The notes beneath the pieces were generated by a model, which was not told the DNA's origin, did not search any database, and worked only from the letters and a program-made list of their open reading frames with translations. A stretch of 57,416 nucleotides of DNA from Ignavibacteria bacterium CG1_02_37_35 (lineage in GTDB: Bacteria; Bacteroidota; Ignavibacteria; Ignavibacteriales; Ignavibacteriaceae): the NCBI GenBank assembly GCA_001871325.1, contig MNVA01000109.1:1-57416 (forward strand), given 5' to 3'. A program made the position numbers and the translations under genes. Position 1 is the first letter of the stretch. Each line of letters opens with the position of its first letter. Shown here piece after piece: positions 8,252 through 18,405 of this stretch.

Positions 8252-9911
8252 AGGAAAATCATTTAAAAAGAAAATTATTTGGGGATTGACCGGAATATCA
8301 GTTTTCAGTCTCTTCGGGTTTGTTTATGTAACAAAGGATATCTATTTCGAGATCGCGAAAAACATTGACATTTTTACTCGTGTTTATAAGGAAATCACGT
8401 TTAACTATGTTGATCAAATAAACCCCGAGAAATTTCTTCGTTCCGGGATAAAAGGAATGCTTTCTACCCTTGATCCTTACACAAATTTCATTGATGAAAA
8501 AAAGCAAGACGATATTGAGCTCCTTACGAATGGTAAGTATGGCGGTATTGGTGTATCAATTGGAGTAAAAGATAATCAAATTACCATCTTCGAATTAATG
8601 GAAGGATATGCTGCCCAGAGACAAGGGTTGCGTGTCGGAGATGTAATTTTAGAAGTTAACAATAAAAAAGTTATCCCGGAGAAGTTTGATGAGATCTCTT
8701 CTCTGGTAAAAGGCGAACCCGGTACTTTTCTTGAACTAAAAGTATTACGTGAGACTCTGAAAGACACTTTGAAATTTAATTTGATCCGGGAACAAATTGT
8801 TATAAAAAATTTAGTCTATTATGGATTTTACCCCGAAGAAAGTAATACGGCTTATTTCAAACTTAATACATTCGGACGCTCGCTTGGAGATGAATTAAAA
8901 AAAGCCATTCTGGAATTATCACAACAAAAAGAAATTAAGTCCGTTGTTTTAGATTTACGAGGTAACCCCGGGGGATTGTTGGATGTAGCAGTAGATGTGG
9001 TGAATAAGTTCATCCCGAAAGGAGAGTTAGTTGTAACGACAAAAGGGAGAGATGCGGCATCATTAAAAAATTATTATTCTCAACAAGAGCCTCTTTTAGC
9101 TAAGGCGGATTTACTTCTTATAATTAATGAAGGAAGCGCTTCAGCTTCAGAAATTGTTGCGGGAGCGATTCAGGATCATGATAGGGGAATTATCGTGGGA
9201 GGAAAATCTTTTGGAAAAGGATTAGTTCAGACAATTACTCCGTTATCATATAACACCTCTTTAAAAATTACCTCAGCTAAATATTTTACTCCAAGTGGAA
9301 GATGCATCCAGAAAATTGATTATGGTAAAAAGAATGATGTTATTGCCGGGTACGATACATTGATCGAATCTACCTTTGCAACCGATCACAAAAGGCGTGT
9401 CTTTAGTTCCGGCGGTATTACCCCGGACAGCATTGTGCAAGATGAAAAGATCAGCGGATTTGTGCAGGATATTTTGGCGAAGGGATTACTTTTTAAATTT
9501 GCCAACATTTATTATGATGCAAATCAAAAAGAGACATTCGTAAATTTGAAGGAAGAAAAGATCCTTTCAGAATTTCATTTATTTCTACAAAAAGAAAAGT
9601 ACAAGTACCAATCGGAAATTGAAAAGAAGGTAAGCGAATTAGTCTCTCTTTCTGAAAAAGATAAAACATTTGCTGTACTAAAAAATAAAATGCTTGAATT
9701 ACAAAAAGAATTTAAGGATAACTTATCTCAGTTGGTAGAAAATGACAAACAGGATATACGTGATTTTTTGAGAGAGGAATTAGCTTCGAGGTATCTTGGT
9801 TTGAACGGCAGAATTAAAGCCAGTTTAGATACCGATAAACAATTTCAAATAGGATTGAGATTGTTGCATGATAAAATTTACTACAACAAATTTTTACAAA
9901 AAGGGAGTTGA
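8238..9911 (+). CDS. S41-family C-terminal processing peptidase (CtpA/Prc-like)
   Basis: 557-residue secreted or membrane-anchored serine protease. One N-terminal hydrophobic segment (GLTGISVFSLFGFVYV) serves as signal anchor, a PDZ domain lies near residues 95-170 (YGGIGVSIG, VGDVILEVN), and the S41 catalytic core follows. By comparison with E. coli Prc the nucleophile is the middle serine of SASASE (Ser302) and the general base is Lys327 of SFGKG. The family trims C-termini of periplasmic proteins. The start is TTG 8238, supported by a GAGGT ribosome binding site about eight bases upstream and by the good signal sequence; it overlaps tmk. A charged 150-residue C-terminal helical region follows the core. 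Confidence 0.93.
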   Translation: MKSSKGKSFKKKIIWGLTGISVFSLFGFVYVTKDIYFEIAKNIDIFTRVYKEITFNYVDQINPEKFLRSGIKGMLSTLDPYTNFIDEKKQDDIELLTNGKYGGIGVSIGVKDNQITIFELMEGYAAQRQGLRVGDVILEVNNKKVIPEKFDEISSLVKGEPGTFLELKVLRETLKDTLKFNLIREQIVIKNLVYYGFYPEESNTAYFKLNTFGRSLGDELKKAILELSQQKEIKSVVLDLRGNPGGLLDVAVDVVNKFIPKGELVVTTKGRDAASLKNYYSQQEPLLAKADLLLIINEGSASASEIVAGAIQDHDRGIIVGGKSFGKGLVQTITPLSYNTSLKITSAKYFTPSGRCIQKIDYGKKNDVIAGYDTLIESTFATDHKRRVFSSGGITPDSIVQDEKISGFVQDILAKGLLFKFANIYYDANQKETFVNLKEEKILSEFHLFLQKEKYKYQSEIEKKVSELVSLSEKDKTFAVLKNKMLELQKEFKDNLSQLVENDKQDIRDFLREELASRYLGLNGRIKASLDTDKQFQIGLRLLHDKIYYNKFLQKGS

Positions 9912-9914
9912 AAA

Positions 9915-10199
9915 ATGAGACAAATCCTTTTTTTAAGAGACCCCGGTTATACCAGATGCCCCAGTTGTAAAAATGTTAGTTCGCTTCACCGTTCGCGGGC
10001 AAGGAGTTTTAAAGAAAAACTTATTAAAGCCACGAAGCTCTACAAAATTTACCGATGTAAAACCTGCGGCTGGCGCGGTTATTTTGCAACAATTGTAATT
10101 ACTAAAAAGGATATCAAACTCTTTTTTATGTACGGCGCTATCGCTTTATTATCCGGATTAATAATTAGAGAGATTCTTAAACGATTTTTAACAACATAA
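9915..10199 (+). CDS. Small zinc-ribbon-like protein with one membrane helix, function unknown
   Basis: 94 residues. Two CxxC pairs (CPSC near residue 15, CKTCGW near 49) can make a zinc ribbon or rubredoxin-like knuckle. The spacer is rich in Arg/Lys, and a single predicted membrane helix (FFMYGAIALLSGLIIREIL) follows near the C-terminus. No family is recognised with confidence. It sits three bases after the ctp-like gene and five before glcD, so it is probably in the same transcript. The cysteine knuckle would be cytoplasmic or periplasmic depending on topology. Confidence 0.7.
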   Translation: MRQILFLRDPGYTRCPSCKNVSSLHRSRARSFKEKLIKATKLYKIYRCKTCGWRGYFATIVITKKDIKLFFMYGAIALLSGLIIREILKRFLTT

Positions 10200-10204
10200 C
10201 TTTT

Positions 10205-11650
10205 ATGGATAATTCCGTTTTACTAAAAATAAAAAAAATTGTCGGCATCGAGCATTATTTCGATTCGCCCGAAGATAGAATCAGCTATTCTTACGATGGA
10301 ACACCGATGCTTCAACAGCTTCCGGAAGCTGTGGTCTTTCCGCAAAATATTGAACAGATTTCAGGACTTCTCTATTTAGCCAACACAGAAAAATTTGCAA
10401 TTATTCCCCGTGGTGCAGGAACAGGACTAAGCGGCGGCTCTATTCCTGTTGAGAATTCCATTGTTGTTGTTATGACAAAATGGAATAAGATTTTAGAAAT
10501 TGATACCGCAAATTTAACCGCCCTCGTTGAGCCCGGTTTAGTTACCGGTCTTCTCCAAAAAGAAGTTGAAAAACTTGGACTTTTTTACCCGCCTGATCCA
10601 GGAAGTATGACTGTTTGCACCATCGGCGGGAACGTTGCAGAAAATGCAGGCGGTTTGCGCGGACTAAAATATGGCGTTACAAAAAATTATGTTCTGGGCG
10701 TTGAGATGATTCTTCCAACAGGAGAATTTCTAAAAATCGGCGGCAAGAGTGTTAAAGATGTTGCCGGTTATAATCTCAAAGATATTGTTATTGGAAGTGA
10801 AGGAACGCTTGGTATTTTTTCAAAAATTCTTCTCAAACTCATTCCATTCCCGACAAGATCAAAAACTATCAGTGTGAATTTTAAGAAAATTATTGATAGC
10901 GGGAACTCAGTTGCCGATATTATTTCTTCACGAATTACCCCAAGCATGCTTGAATTTCTCGACAACACCACAATGAACTGTGTTGAAGATTATACTAAGA
11001 TTGGTCTGGATAGAAATGCGGAAGCAATGCTGCTTATTGAAGTTGACGGTAGAGGAAGCAGTGTTGATGAAGATGCGGAAACCATCGTTTCAATCTTGAA
11101 AAAAAATAATGCTTCACAGATTAGAATTGCGGAAAATACTGTCGAAGCTTTATCCTTAAAGACTGCTCGAAGATCAGCATTTAGCGCACTTGCCAGAAGA
11201 AAACCAACAACAATTTTAGAGGACGCCACCGTTCCAAGAAGTGAATTACCTGTAATGATTGAAAAAGTAAGGGAAGCAGCTTCAAACTTCAATGTTGCTA
11301 TTGGAAATTTCGGGCATGCGGGGGATGGAAATCTTCACCCTACTTGTCTTACCGATGAAAGAGATTCCTCCGAAATTACGCGCGCACATAAAGCGTTTGG
11401 ATTTATTTTTAACGAAGCGATAAAATTAGGCGGAACGATTACCGGCGAACACGGAACCGGCTTGGCAAAAAAAGATTTTCTCGAAAGCGCTGTTGGGAAA
11501 GAGGGGATTGAGTTTATGAAAAAAATTAAAATGGTGGTTGACCCAAATAATGTTTTAAACCCAGGGAAAATTCTTACAATGAAGCCACGATGCGAAGGCA
11601 CACTTCCGAGTAGAAGAGAGCAAATTCCTGATTTTCATGCTCATCAATAA
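10205..11650 (+). CDS. glcD: Glycolate/D-lactate oxidase FAD-binding subunit (GlcD-type)
   Basis: 481-residue FAD-linked oxidase of the GlcD/D-lactate dehydrogenase family. The FAD-binding PCMH motif is clear (PRGAGTGLSGGSIP near residue 78, then GGNVAENAGG and IGSEGTLGI). The C-terminal substrate cap has the GHAGDGNLHP and GEHGTGLAKK motifs that bind the hydroxy acid. It oxidises a 2-hydroxy acid and passes electrons to the iron-sulfur partner encoded next. A GlcE gene is absent, as in many two-subunit systems, so lactate versus glycolate cannot be decided from sequence alone. Confidence 0.93.
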   Translation: MDNSVLLKIKKIVGIEHYFDSPEDRISYSYDGTPMLQQLPEAVVFPQNIEQISGLLYLANTEKFAIIPRGAGTGLSGGSIPVENSIVVVMTKWNKILEIDTANLTALVEPGLVTGLLQKEVEKLGLFYPPDPGSMTVCTIGGNVAENAGGLRGLKYGVTKNYVLGVEMILPTGEFLKIGGKSVKDVAGYNLKDIVIGSEGTLGIFSKILLKLIPFPTRSKTISVNFKKIIDSGNSVADIISSRITPSMLEFLDNTTMNCVEDYTKIGLDRNAEAMLLIEVDGRGSSVDEDAETIVSILKKNNASQIRIAENTVEALSLKTARRSAFSALARRKPTTILEDATVPRSELPVMIEKVREAASNFNVAIGNFGHAGDGNLHPTCLTDERDSSEITRAHKAFGFIFNEAIKLGGTITGEHGTGLAKKDFLESAVGKEGIEFMKKIKMVVDPNNVLNPGKILTMKPRCEGTLPSRREQIPDFHAHQ

Positions 11651-11659
11651 AAGAGACTA

Positions 11660-12988
11660 ATGATTTCATCTAAAGATAAAGCGCTGCTCTCAAAATATTT
11701 ACCGGGCGATGATGTACTTACTCAATGCATGCACTGTGGAATGTGCCTTGCAACTTGCCCAACGTACGAACTAACAAAATTAGAACGTTCTTCTCCGCGT
11801 GGCAGAATAAAATTGATCAAATCAGTTGCCGAAGGAAAACTTGAACTCTCAAATCTTTTTGCAGAGGAAATGAATTTTTGTTTAGATTGCCAGGCGTGCG
11901 AAACCGCTTGTCCGGCAGGCGTTCAATATGGGAAAATGGTTGAGAGTGCAAGAGTAGTAATTGAACAGAGCAACATTGGTTCTTCGAAAATTAATAAAGC
12001 TATAAAAAGGTTTTTGTTGAATTCGGTTGTTGCAAATCATTCACGGCTCAAACTTCTTGCAAGGATTCTTTATTTTTATCAAAATTCCGGGATGCGAACA
12101 ATAATAACAAAAGCATTGTCGGTCTTTCCGTTTGCGAAAAAGTTAGCAGAAATCGAAAGTCTTTCTCCGGTAATATCTAAAGTTTTTTCCAGTGATGGAA
12201 TGGAAGAAAAAACATTGTCTCACAGCAAAGTTAAGTATAAAATAGCCTTCTCGACCGGATGTATTATGGATGTTGCTTTTGCTGATATTAATTTTGATAC
12301 GGTTGAAGTTCTTCAAAAAAATCAATGTGAAATAATCACGCCGAAGGCACAGGTCTGCTGCGGCTCGCTTCACGCTCATAATGGGGAAATTGAAAAAGCA
12401 AGGGAGCTTGCAAAGAAAAATTTGGATGTTTTTTCCGGGTTCGAGTATGATTTTCTCGTCTCCAATTCTGCAGGCTGCGGAGCTTTTATGAAAGAATATG
12501 TTCATCTTTTTGCAGATGATCCTCAATATGCTCAAAAGGCGAAACTTTTCTCTGAGCGCGTTAAGGATATCTCGGAGTTTTTAGCCAACATTGAACCAAG
12601 TGATCAAATGCATCCGTTGGAAGAAAAAGTTACGTATCACGATGCATGTCATTTATGCCATTCGCAAAAAATTACGGTTGAGCCAAGAAAAGTTTTGCAG
12701 CAAATTCCGGATTTAAAATTTGTTCCATTAGAAGAATCAACCTGGTGCTGCGGAAGCGCAGGTATTTATAATGTTACCCGCCATGAAGATGCGGAAAAAA
12801 TTCTCGAACGCAAAATGAAAAACCTCCGGGGAACAGGTGCAGATATCGTTGTTACAGGAAATCCGGGTTGTATCGGGCAGTTGAAATACGGTATAAAAAA
12901 ATATGGATTGAAAATGAAGGTGCTTCATACGGTTTCGCTTTTAAAAAAATCCATGGATGGGAAGAGTGACCTGAAAAATCTCCCTTAA
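11660..12988 (+). CDS. glcF: Glycolate/D-lactate oxidase iron-sulfur subunit (GlcF-type)
   Basis: 442 residues. Two ferredoxin-like [4Fe-4S] motifs lie in the first 100 residues (CMHCGMCLATCP and CLDCQACETACP). Two CCG domains follow (CCGSLHAHNG near 235 and CCGSAGIYN near 365), which are the heterodisulfide-reductase-type cysteine clusters of GlcF/LldE proteins. It takes electrons from the FAD subunit and delivers them to the quinone pool at the membrane. It begins nine bases after glcD and ends in a strong hairpin terminator, so this closes the first operon of the window. Confidence 0.93.
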   Translation: MISSKDKALLSKYLPGDDVLTQCMHCGMCLATCPTYELTKLERSSPRGRIKLIKSVAEGKLELSNLFAEEMNFCLDCQACETACPAGVQYGKMVESARVVIEQSNIGSSKINKAIKRFLLNSVVANHSRLKLLARILYFYQNSGMRTIITKALSVFPFAKKLAEIESLSPVISKVFSSDGMEEKTLSHSKVKYKIAFSTGCIMDVAFADINFDTVEVLQKNQCEIITPKAQVCCGSLHAHNGEIEKARELAKKNLDVFSGFEYDFLVSNSAGCGAFMKEYVHLFADDPQYAQKAKLFSERVKDISEFLANIEPSDQMHPLEEKVTYHDACHLCHSQKITVEPRKVLQQIPDLKFVPLEESTWCCGSAGIYNVTRHEDAEKILERKMKNLRGTGADIVVTGNPGCIGQLKYGIKKYGLKMKVLHTVSLLKKSMDGKSDLKNLP

Positions 12989-13017
12989 AATTTTTATTTT
13001 AAGGCTCGTTTTTTTAA
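12983..13017 (+). terminator. Rho-independent terminator after glcF
   Basis: A perfect 9-bp stem (CCTTAAAAT / ATTTTAAGG, 12983-12991 and 12996-13004, loop TTTT) is followed closely by a run of Ts at 13009-13016. It overlaps the glcF stop codon and separates the housekeeping block from the respiratory operon. Confidence 0.8.
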
Positions 13018-13145
13018 CTTTGAACCCATCATTTTAAGTTCTCTTAAATGGCACTTCTCCTATGTTGTTATGTTGTGTTTTCAATAATGAACTAAAAATT
13101 AAGCAAGTTTGTTAAATTTATAAATATTATTAAAAAAGGGATTAG

Positions 13146-13715
13146 ATGTCTAAGCAATTTTTAGACTATTTATTGAGAGTCAGATTACCTTTGGTTTTAT
13201 TTGTAGTTGCTGCATCATTCAGCATCACCTATTTTGTATCTCGTGCAGAGCGAGACGGGGTTGGATATTCTCCTGCTCAACCAATAATATTTTCACATCT
13301 TCTTCACGCCGGGACAATGAAAATTGATTGCCAATATTGCCATACGGGAGTTGAGAGCTCCAGGCATGCGGTTATACCCGCCGCTTCAACTTGTATGAAT
13401 TGTCATTCGGTTGCAAGAAAAGACAGACCTGAAATAATAAAATTGACAAAATTTTATAAAGAGGGAACTCCGATTCCATGGAAGAGAATCCACAAAGTTC
13501 CTGATTATGCCTACTTCAATCACAGTGTTCATATCAATAAAGGAATTCAATGCGTTTCCTGTCATGGAGACATCGCTCAAATGGAAGTTGTCGGGCAGAT
13601 GAATTCTTTCGTAATGAGCGCATGCCTTGATTGTCATCGTAATGCTCAAGCTAAATTACCTTATTTAAAACAGGTGAAAAACGGTCCGGATAATTGCTGG
13701 GCTTGTCATAGATAG
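13146..13715 (+). CDS. actA: Alternative complex III pentaheme cytochrome c subunit ActA
   Basis: 189 residues with one N-terminal membrane helix and five CxxCH heme-attachment motifs (CQYCH, CMNCH, CVSCH, CLDCH, CWACH), the number expected for ActA. In alternative complex III, a quinol:cytochrome c/oxidase oxidoreductase unrelated to bc1, ActA passes electrons out of the complex on the periplasmic side. It is the first gene of a long unidirectional respiratory cluster, and the actB-actC-actD/E-actF genes follow. The start ATG 13146 has a weak AAAGGG upstream. The 157-base gap from glcF should contain the operon promoter; I could not pick it out with confidence. Confidence 0.93.
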   Translation: MSKQFLDYLLRVRLPLVLFVVAASFSITYFVSRAERDGVGYSPAQPIIFSHLLHAGTMKIDCQYCHTGVESSRHAVIPAASTCMNCHSVARKDRPEIIKLTKFYKEGTPIPWKRIHKVPDYAYFNHSVHINKGIQCVSCHGDIAQMEVVGQMNSFVMSACLDCHRNAQAKLPYLKQVKNGPDNCWACHR

Positions 13716-13722
13716 TTTATTA

Positions 13723-13914
13723 ATGGAAAAGCAAATGAAAGTATCAAGAAAAAAATTTTTTATTTCGATGAGTGCGGTTGTAATAACCGGCGCAGCAATT
13801 CTCTCTAATCCTCTTAAATATTTTATGAAGAAGAATAACACGGTTGTAAAAATAATTATTAAAGAAAATCCTTCTTCAGTTAAGAGAAATTCGACAGGGG
13901 CACTACATGGCTAA
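13723..13914 (+). CDS. Small basic protein between actA and actB, function unknown
   Basis: 63 residues, starting at ATG 13723 (or ATG 13735). It has a Tat-like head (SRKKFF followed by a hydrophobic stretch with AVVITGAAIL), then a basic C-terminal half. The stop codon overlaps the actB start by eight bases, and actA ends seven bases upstream, so the gene is placed as a normal member of the operon. I do not recognise a family. It could be a small accessory subunit or assembly factor of alternative complex III, or a degraded fragment; the tight spacing favours a real gene. Confidence 0.6.
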   Translation: MEKQMKVSRKKFFISMSAVVITGAAILSNPLKYFMKKNNTVVKIIIKENPSSVKRNSTGALHG

Positions 13915-16900
13915 TCAAGATTTTTCACAAAATGAAAAACCGGAAGCAAATTATTGGCGCAGTTTCGAAGAGTTGTACGCTGATCAAAAAACGCTTGAAG
14001 CGAAAAAACATGAATTTCTTGAAGGCGTTACGAATGATTTTAACATAGAGAAGAACCTATCCGGACTTTCAAGAAGAAAATTTATTGCTCTGTTAAGCGC
14101 CTCCGCTGCTTTAGCCGGAGCCGGTTGCTCGGATTACAGGGATAAAGGGGAAGTGATTCCTTATAATGTAAAACCTGAAGAAGTCATCCCGGGTAAACCA
14201 AATTATTACGCTTCAACTTGCAACGGTTGTGCTCAAAATTGCGGAATTGTTATTAAGACTCGGGAAGGCAGACCCATAAAAATTGACGGCAATACTGACC
14301 ATCCAATTAACAAAGGGAAAATTTGCGCTAAAGGTGAAGCCTCTATTCTCAACTTGTACGATCCCTCGCGTCTACAATTCCCTTTAATTAAGCAAGGCGG
14401 AATTTTTGAGAAAGCAAGTTGGGGAAGTATTGACTCGCAAATTAAAAACAGTCTTGATTCAGCTTCCGGTTCAGAAATTGCCGTCGTTACGCACCGCTTC
14501 AATTCTCCGACGACAAAGAAAATGTTTGAAGAATTTCAGATTAAATATCCATCTGCAAAAATTTATGCGTACGATGTTTACCATAATGAAATTAAAAACT
14601 CCGCTTGGAAGAAATGTTACGGCGGTGATGTTTTCCCGTTGATAAAGTGGGACGAAGCAAACATTATTCTTTCTCTTGAAGGTGATTTCCTGGGAGTTGA
14701 AGGAAATGTTGTTGAGCAGATGAGATTGTTTTCCGATAGAAAAAATGTGAACGATGTGAAATCATTCAACCGCTTATATGTTGCGGAAGGGAATATGTCG
14801 TTGACCGGGATGAATGCAGATTATCGTTTTCGTCTTCGCCCCGATAACCAATTAGCTTTTGTACTTTCTTTGTTGAATGAATTGATTACCAAGAAAAATA
14901 TTTCTTCGCCTGCGGTTGACGCTAATATTAAAAACATTATTCCCTCTTTCTCTTTAAAAGAATTTGCTTCTCAAAACGGAATTGAGTATAAAAAATTGTC
15001 TCATTTAGTAGATGATCTTGCAGCAAACCGCGGTTCAGCTATTGTTTACGGCGGAAGAGCGCTTAACGAGCAGACGCAAATTGCCGTTAATTTATTGAAC
15101 GAAGTTTTAGGTAATACTAAAACATATAGGCCTGATGCCGTTGATATTTCGAAATCGGTTTATAGTTCGAATGAAGAATTAAAAAATTTAGTCTCATCCA
15201 TGAACAGCGGGAAAGTAAAAGCGGTGATTCACTTCGATACGAATCCAGTGTATCATCTTCCGCAGGATTTGCAATATGAGAAAGCGTTGGGAAAAGTTCC
15301 AATGGTAATCACGCTTTCTGAATCTGAGAATGAAACTGCTTATGCCAGTAATTATGTTTTACCAATTAGTCACACACTGGAATCTTGGGGCGATTATAAT
15401 GTTCGCACCGGTGTTTATAGTTTGCAGCAGCCGGTTATTTCTCCTATTTATAATACAAGACAAAAAGAAGCAATTCTTTTAAATTTGATTTCTGATAATC
15501 CGCAAAATTATTCGGAAAAACTTTATCTCGATTATTTAAAGAAGAGCTGGCAGGAAAATATCTTCCCGAAATTATCTTCTCCGTTTACGTTTGAAAAGTT
15601 TTGGATTGGCGCTTTGCATGACGGTGTTATCACTACAAAAGAAGAAGCCCCCCAATCCCCCCGAAGTGGGGTTTCAAAATTCCCTTCCCTTTGGGAAGAG
15701 TTAGGGATGGGCTTGATCTCCCATAAAAAGGTAGCGGGCTTTACGGTTATGATTACAGAAAGTTACCGTTTGGGCGATGGTCGTTATGCAAATAATGGCT
15801 GGCTGCAAGAACTTCCACACCCGGTTTCAAAAGTTACCTGGGATAATTATGCCGCTATCTCGGAAAGATCGGCAAAAGTACTTGGTGTAAAAAATAATGA
15901 TTTGGTGGAAATTAAAGTTGGGAATAAAAAAGTTTCGATCCCAGTAATACTCCAACCCGGTGTAGCTGATAATTTTATTTCAGTTGAAACAGGTTTCGGC
16001 AGAAAAAATTCCGGAGTGGTTGCCCAGGAAGCCGGTGTTAATGTTCAACCATTTTATGCTCTTTCAGAAAATTCAAATTCTCCGTGGATGGTAACCAATG
16101 CTTCAGTTTCAAAAGTAAGCGGCTCGTACAAAGTTATTTCAACACAAGATCATCAGAACTTTGATGATGCATTAACAAAGAATGCACATTTGAAAAGAGA
16201 TATTATTCAAGAAGGAACGGTACTTCAATATTTAAAAGACCCTGATTTCCTTCATAAAAATAAAGAGCATCATCTTCCGAATATGTACGATGACTTTGCT
16301 TACAACGATGTGAAATGGGGAATGTCAATTGATTTGAACAGATGTCTCGGCTGCGGAAATTGTATCGCTGCTTGCAATGTTGAAAACAATATTCCGGTTG
16401 TCGGCAAAGACCAGGTTGAAAAGGGAAGGGAAATGATGTGGCTGCGAATTGACCGCTACTATTCCGGCACACCGGAAGAACCAAAACCGGCAGTTCAACC
16501 AATGCTTTGTCAGCATTGCGATCAAGCGCCATGCGAAAATGTTTGTCCCGTTGCCGCAACCCAGCATAGCCCGGATGGACTTAATCAAATGGTTTATAAT
16601 CGCTGCGTTGGAACGCGGTACTGCTCGAACAACTGTCCGTTCAAAGTAAGAAGATTTAATTTTTATAATTTCAGAGACCATTTTGCTAACGGATATTATT
16701 TACAAGATTCCGTTTCGTTGATGCATAATCCTGAAGTCACAGTCAGGTCACGCGGAGTAATGGAAAAATGTTCGTTTTGCATTCAGCGCATTATGGAAGC
16801 GCGGGAAGAAGCAATTCGCGTAAATCAGCCGCTCAAAGGAAGCGATGTACGTACTGCCTGCCAAAATTCTTGTGGAACTGAGGCTATAAAGTTTGGAAAT

Positions 16901-17035
16901 ATTAAAGACCCGAAGGAAGAATTCTATCAATATAGAAATCACAAGTTAGGTTACTATGTTCTTGAAGAGTTGAATGTGAAACCAAACGTAACGTATTTAG
17001 CGAAACTTAGAAATACCCATTCGGAGGAAGTCTAA
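13907..17035 (+). CDS. actB: Alternative complex III subunit ActB, molybdopterin-oxidoreductase-like and iron-sulfur fusion
   Basis: 1042 residues, exported by Tat ([10 protein letters not shown] near residue 56) and apparently lipid-anchored (a Cys follows ALAGAG). The first two-thirds resembles a molybdopterin oxidoreductase; in characterised ActB this part carries no cofactor. The last third binds iron-sulfur clusters: [38 protein letters not shown] and CSFCIQRI. It is the electron-transfer core of the complex. Residues of about 580-603 (bases 15646-15714) are encoded by a GC-rich palindromic repeat, a near-copy of which lies in the SCO1 gene. The insertion sits between the molybdopterin-like and iron-sulfur parts and keeps the frame. 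Confidence 0.95.
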   Translation: MANQDFSQNEKPEANYWRSFEELYADQKTLEAKKHEFLEGVTNDFNIEKNLSGLSRRKFIALLSASAALAGAGCSDYRDKGEVIPYNVKPEEVIPGKPNYYASTCNGCAQNCGIVIKTREGRPIKIDGNTDHPINKGKICAKGEASILNLYDPSRLQFPLIKQGGIFEKASWGSIDSQIKNSLDSASGSEIAVVTHRFNSPTTKKMFEEFQIKYPSAKIYAYDVYHNEIKNSAWKKCYGGDVFPLIKWDEANIILSLEGDFLGVEGNVVEQMRLFSDRKNVNDVKSFNRLYVAEGNMSLTGMNADYRFRLRPDNQLAFVLSLLNELITKKNISSPAVDANIKNIIPSFSLKEFASQNGIEYKKLSHLVDDLAANRGSAIVYGGRALNEQTQIAVNLLNEVLGNTKTYRPDAVDISKSVYSSNEELKNLVSSMNSGKVKAVIHFDTNPVYHLPQDLQYEKALGKVPMVITLSESENETAYASNYVLPISHTLESWGDYNVRTGVYSLQQPVISPIYNTRQKEAILLNLISDNPQNYSEKLYLDYLKKSWQENIFPKLSSPFTFEKFWIGALHDGVITTKEEAPQSPRSGVSKFPSLWEELGMGLISHKKVAGFTVMITESYRLGDGRYANNGWLQELPHPVSKVTWDNYAAISERSAKVLGVKNNDLVEIKVGNKKVSIPVILQPGVADNFISVETGFGRKNSGVVAQEAGVNVQPFYALSENSNSPWMVTNASVSKVSGSYKVISTQDHQNFDDALTKNAHLKRDIIQEGTVLQYLKDPDFLHKNKEHHLPNMYDDFAYNDVKWGMSIDLNRCLGCGNCIAACNVENNIPVVGKDQVEKGREMMWLRIDRYYSGTPEEPKPAVQPMLCQHCDQAPCENVCPVAATQHSPDGLNQMVYNRCVGTRYCSNNCPFKVRRFNFYNFRDHFANGYYLQDSVSLMHNPEVTVRSRGVMEKCSFCIQRIMEAREEAIRVNQPLKGSDVRTACQNSCGTEAIKFGNIKDPKEEFYQYRNHKLGYYVLEELNVKPNVTYLAKLRNTHSEEV
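15646..15714. repeat. Palindromic repeat inserted in frame within actB
   Basis: A 69-bp GC-rich element inside AT-rich actB. The ends are complementary (AGCCC..ATCCC at the left, GGGATGGGCTT at the right) with smaller internal hairpins (CCCC..GGGG and TTCCC..GGGAA). Its last 36 bp (15679-15714) match bases 21734-21769 at 34 of 36 positions. It is translated as part of ActB without a stop. Confidence 0.8.
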
Positions 17036-18405
17036 TGAATATTGATTACTCTCAAGAAATGCCGGTAATTGAAAGTAGAATTTCTTTAGCTGAAATTGAT
17101 AGACTAATTTCTAGACCTCTCGATGAAAAACCTGATAAGAAATTTTTGATCGCTTTATCCATAACACTAACTTTACTTCTTGTTGGAGTTATTAGTATCA
17201 GCTATCTTTTTCTTTATGGCACCGGAGTTTGGGGATTAAATCAACCGGTTGGCTGGGCGTTCGATATTACGAACTTTGTTTTTTGGGTTGGAATCGGTCA
17301 CGCGGGAACACTAATTTCTGCCGTACTTTATTTGCTCCGACAAAAGTGGCGGACGGGAATTGCCCGTTTCGCCGAAGCAATGACTATTTTTGCGGTTATG
17401 TGCGCAGGCATTTTCCCGATTATCCACACGGGAAGACCCTGGCTTGCCGGCTACTTAACACCATATCCAAACCAGCATGGATTATGGGTGAACTTCACTT
17501 CGCCTTTGGTATGGGATGTGTTTGCAGTTTCAACTTACTTTACGGTTTCATTAGTTTTTTGGTATGTCGGTTTGATCCCGGATTTTGGTTTACTTCGCGA
17601 TAGAACTGCTTCAAAATTGAAAAAAACAATTTATTCGATTTTTAGTTTGGGATGGAGAAATTCGCACAGAAATTGGATGCATTACGAAAAAGCTTATATG
17701 CTTTTAGCCGGATTTGCAACTCCGTTAGTTCTCTCAGTTCATACCATTGTAAGTTTTGATTTTGCCGTTTCAATTATTCCCGGATGGCATTCAACCATTT
17801 TTCCGCCCTACTTTGTAGCAGGCGCTATCTTTAGCGGATTTGCGATGGTCGTAACGGTGTTGATTTTTGTACGCAAAGTTTTTGATTTACAACATATCAT
17901 CACACTAAACCATCTTGATAAAATGAATAAAATAATTTTAGTCACCGGCTCGATGGTTGGTTACGCTTACGCGATGGAATTTTTCATTGCGTGGTACAGC
18001 GGCAATCCGTTTGAACAATTTATTTTCATCAATAGAGCTTTCGGTCCTTATGCATGGGCTTATTGGATTATGGTTAGCTGTAATGTATTTATTCCCCAGC
18101 TATTCTGGTTCAAAAAGGTTAGGAGAACAATTCCTGTAATGCTGATCATCGTTATTTTGGTTAATGTGGGAATGTGGTTTGAACGTTTTGTTATTACTGT
18201 TACAAGCCTTCACCGCGATTTTCTTCCATCAAGCTGGGGATATTTTGTTCCCTCTGTCTTTGACCTTGGAACGTTGATCGGCAGCTTTGGTTTGTTTTTT
18301 ACTCTGGTTTTACTATTTACAAAAACACTTCCGGTAGTCGCTATCTCAGAGATTAAAGCTGTCGCAGAAGGAGCTCAACCCTCACATAACGGAGGAAAAC
18401 ATTGA
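17035..18405 (+). CDS. actC: Alternative complex III membrane subunit ActC (NrfD-like)
   Basis: 456 residues with about ten predicted membrane helices, of the NrfD/PsrC family. Recognisable stretches include [16 protein letters not shown] and [11 protein letters not shown] in the first third. Together with ActF it forms the membrane part of alternative complex III, where quinol is oxidised and proton paths may lie. The ATG overlaps the last base of actB, so translation is coupled. The gene is followed by an ATGA overlap with the actDE fusion. Confidence 0.93.
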   Translation: MNIDYSQEMPVIESRISLAEIDRLISRPLDEKPDKKFLIALSITLTLLLVGVISISYLFLYGTGVWGLNQPVGWAFDITNFVFWVGIGHAGTLISAVLYLLRQKWRTGIARFAEAMTIFAVMCAGIFPIIHTGRPWLAGYLTPYPNQHGLWVNFTSPLVWDVFAVSTYFTVSLVFWYVGLIPDFGLLRDRTASKLKKTIYSIFSLGWRNSHRNWMHYEKAYMLLAGFATPLVLSVHTIVSFDFAVSIIPGWHSTIFPPYFVAGAIFSGFAMVVTVLIFVRKVFDLQHIITLNHLDKMNKIILVTGSMVGYAYAMEFFIAWYSGNPFEQFIFINRAFGPYAWAYWIMVSCNVFIPQLFWFKKVRRTIPVMLIIVILVNVGMWFERFVITVTSLHRDFLPSSWGYFVPSVFDLGTLIGSFGLFFTLVLLFTKTLPVVAISEIKAVAEGAQPSHNGGKH

